The position numbers and the translations under genes were made by a program. Of a stretch of 64,000 nucleotides of DNA, positions 61,102 to 64,000 are shown one piece after another. Source of the DNA: Kudoa neothunni (Eukaryota; Cnidaria); contig OZ199838.1 in the NCBI GenBank assembly GCA_964304625.1, positions 12,648,001 through 12,712,000 of the forward strand. The letters run 5' to 3'. Under the pieces are notes generated by a model. That model did not search any database, was not told the origin of the DNA, and saw only the letters and a program-made list of their open reading frames with translations. Position 1 is the first letter of the stretch. Every line of letters begins with the position of its first letter.

Positions 61102-64000
61102 TTACATCATTTTTTTTATTTAAAACAAAACAATGTAGTTAAAGACAACACATTAAAAAGTTTTGTAATGTATGATTTCGCCACTGCTTTTGATTGACTG
61201 TCAAAATAATCGACTATATATTATTTTTCATAAATAAATCTAACATTGTTTTGTATTCCATATTCAATCAATACTTTATACAAAAAAATGGGGATTTTTT
61301 CACTAATGGTTTATCCTATATTGGTAAAAAAAAGTAATTCCAATCATACGAGATGCATTAAGATGTTTATCTGGCACGAATTCTTGTATTAGCGTTTAAT
61401 ATATTTCATTTTCGAGGCTTCAGTTAGATAACGAACGGCCTTTTATCTAATATATATTTAAAAAAAATTGCGATATTAATCCTCTAAGTTAGCGAAAAAT
61501 TTCTTCCTTTAAGGGGCTTGGGTGTGAAAAAACACTCCTGGCTTTTTTTTGCTTAAATTTATTCAAAAAATAATTTTGAATTTGCTACAAAATTTTTTAG
61601 TAGATTCTAATCTATAGAATCTGGAGTATATTTACATATATTACAACTTAATCTGGTTCGTTATGGTTCGGCTCAATCATCGTGGATTATTTTCAACGAA
61701 TAATAAGGCCTTGCGTTAAGTAATGTAAAAAAACAAGTTATTATCCAACTCACCACTAAGGGAGTGGATATCATCGAAAAATTTCACTGAAGGCACTCAT
61801 CTTAATTCCCACTCCAGAATGATCCAACTAGTCCAAGCGGTGTTCAAATAATCCCATTTATTCTATATTACCCCAAAAATCAATGAATAATTATAATAAA
61901 ATCTCCGACGAAGTATTCTTCAGCATTATAATTCTAAAATAAACTTTTTTAGTTATTAAAACCCGATATATGTGACAAAATCGACGTTTCTCTGTCCCAT
62001 CTGATTGGAGAACCCCAATTAATACCAACGGAAACTTTCGAGCGATCGACAAAGAATGTCGCATTGGATTAGGTGGGATACTAATTGCAGATTTCCGTGG
62101 AAGTTTGTCCATAGAGTTTTACAGGAGTTTCTGATTTAATTATTTATAATTTTTCAAGTTCATATATGCAAAAAAACCCCTAGGGTGTCTGTCACGTAGT
62201 TGCTAACATTTAGTATTCAATACTAATCGTCCCGGTTCGGTTCGGTGACACGTGTGTTCAGTTCTATTCACTGCTGTCTTCTCTGGCGCGATTTAAATAC
62301 ATAACAGTGTCTTTCACCCCAAGCCCGTTAGAGGGCACAATTTTTTTTAGCATGACAACTTATATTCTTGCCACGTTTTTGATATGTCGTACGTTTAATA
62401 AATAGAGGAGAAATATCGTAAATTTCAACTTTCTATGAGAAGGTCGTAGAATTTTATACCCAGATTAAATGTGGTTTTGGGGTGTAATACATCCCAAATC
62501 CGTTAGAGGGGTTAATTATATTTTTGGTTGTAATTAAGAATTACAATTTTTTCACACGAAAATTCATTATTGAATTAACTTAATTATATTCAAATTACGT
62601 AGATTTTAATAAGATGTTCATTTGTTGAGTTCGAAATTTCTTTACTAGCCCCTATTTAGATATCTATCTACTATAAAAATCAGGGGTGGCCAAACCGTGG
62701 CTATTGAAAAAAATTTTTTTTTAATTCAACCAGCACGTTAATTCTGAAAACTCGCAAAGTTTAAACTATTTAATCAAGTGTAGAAATGAATTCTTTAACC
62801 GTAAACAGATAATATTTGGCTTAGAAAACATAGTTACACACTGCCATATAGTTTTAGTTATTTTTATGCAGATTGGAATTATTTCGAGTTTCATTAGGAA
62901 ATACAATTTGAACTAGTGTTTATCCCTTGCCAGAGTGATAGAGAACAAAAGAATAAAAGCACGCATTAAAGCTTTAAAGATGATTCATAATTCCAACTCA
63001 TCAAGCAAATTTTGGAAATATGCTCCAGAAACTAAATACTCAAAATTAAAGGGAGTTTTTCTTAACTTGTTTCTATGTTTGTAACAAAATTATTATTGTT
63101 TGTCTATTTATTCAACGGTGAATGTTTGTAAAATCGAGGCATCGCGGATCCCTCCCTCACAAACAAACACCTGACGGAATTAGTTCGTACAAACTCAATA
63201 GCATACGAACCAGATTATCGTCAACTCACTGATAACATGGAAACACAAAAAAATTGTCGAATGCATCAAATTCATGTGTTATTACTTTATTCGTAAATAT
63301 TTAATTTCATTTTTTGTCAGACTACCGTACATGATTAAATATGAAAAAGATTTTTATTATTGCGTCCCTTTTTCATAGAGAAAAAGTTTCTTAGATCATT
63401 AATTACTAATTTACTTATTTGCAAAAACCTTCATAAATTATACCTGCAATAATTATAAGTAAGTTTTCCAGCGATTAACTAAGAAAAAATTAAAAAACTT
63501 TTATTTATAATTCGACACCATTTTTCTTAATATTTATCAAAAATGTAAGTTTAAATAAGGAAGGGGTACATAAATGATTTTAATGCCTTGTGGCTCTTGA
63601 AATTTTGGCAACCTTAAAATTGGTTCCCGATATACATAAAGCTGAGTTTTTCGTATGTGTGTGTGTCACCAAATACACATGCGCGATAAAAAAAAATTTC
63701 CTTATAGAGAGCCATTTATAAAATTTTAAGAAGTTTTTCGATGTTTAAAAAACATCATATAATTGATTTCACATCATTAAAGTTTCCAAAAAATATTTAT
63801 GGAAGTGATTTCGTCGATTTAAAGTTTGTTTATCGGATTAGCACCGGTTTATGACCTGCTGACGGTCAGTTCAAGTTAATTTCCTCCTCATATGCTCTAT
63901 CAAATGTTAATTAAGTGATGTCATCAAACTTCATGCGTGAAGTTGATGTGTTTATTTTGGTGTGTGTGCAAAATAAACTCCTTATGTCGGGAGTTTTAAC
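61102..64000. other. intergenic to window end
   Basis: No supported gene. A lone hAT-like end (CAGGGGTGGCCAAACC) is at about 62682. Two similar motifs with CCGTTAGAGG (62325 and 62501) suggest another unclassified repeat. Confidence 0.4.

Noticed and set aside
1-64000. Prokaryotic operons, CRISPR arrays or phage genes
   Set aside because: No regularly spaced repeats or long intron-free gene runs; GT-AG introns throughout show a eukaryotic nuclear region.

Overview
This window looks like nuclear DNA of a fast-evolving, AT-rich animal. The conserved genes are eukaryotic (XPO6, MRPL47, POLR2I, STX5, RPA1, RPS17, an EAG/CNG-type channel, FCF1, RRP7A) and align best, from memory, with animal proteins. 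Almost every gene is split by very short GT-AG introns (mostly 36-60 nt), with a few introns of 0.9-2.8 kb. Short introns, divergent proteins and decayed DNA transposons would fit a parasitic metazoan such as a myxozoan, but that is inference; the sequence alone does not name the organism. I built the exon models by hand from splice sites, reading-frame phase and remembered homologues.

Layout: 1.5-9.3 kb exportin-6 (+, 15 exons). 11.1-11.9 kb mitochondrial ribosomal protein uL29m (+). 15.2-15.8 kb RNA polymerase II subunit RPB9 (-), head to head with syntaxin-5 at 16.0-17.3 kb (+). 20.2-25.8 kb RPA1 (+, 20 exons), converging on RPS17 (26.0-26.4 kb, -). 30.8-33.8 kb an intact 8-exon gene (-) for an 880-residue type I membrane protein of a Cys-rich, FN3-like repeat family I do not recognise, with two broken relatives at 29.2-29.8 and 54.6-55.1 kb. 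36.8-37.2 kb a small secreted protein (+). 44.0-44.7 kb a CAMLG/GET2-like ER membrane protein (+), converging on a 662-residue cation channel with a cyclic-nucleotide-binding-homology domain (44.8-47.2 kb, -). 49.3-50.2 kb FCF1 (-), head to head with RRP7A (50.2-51.5 kb, +), both ribosome biogenesis factors. 58.8-59.7 kb an unrecognised 7-exon gene (-).

Between genes lie DNA transposon remains: two opposite copies of one ~620-bp hAT-type element with 8-bp target duplications, another hAT relic, a decayed piggyBac with both ends, a second piggyBac relic, a hAT-type remnant nested in a TA-flanked element, a ~1.9-kb element with ~150-bp inverted ends, a pogo/Tigger transposase scrap, a MITE and a probable tRNA-derived SINE. 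I saw no CRISPR array, rRNA or convincing tRNA gene.

How genes relate: FCF1 and RRP7A act in small-subunit ribosome biogenesis and share a tiny divergent promoter. POLR2I and STX5 also share a divergent promoter. Syntaxin-5 is a tail-anchored protein and CAMLG/GET2 is the receptor that inserts such proteins, a functional but not positional link. The most novel item is the Cys-rich FN3-like surface protein family.
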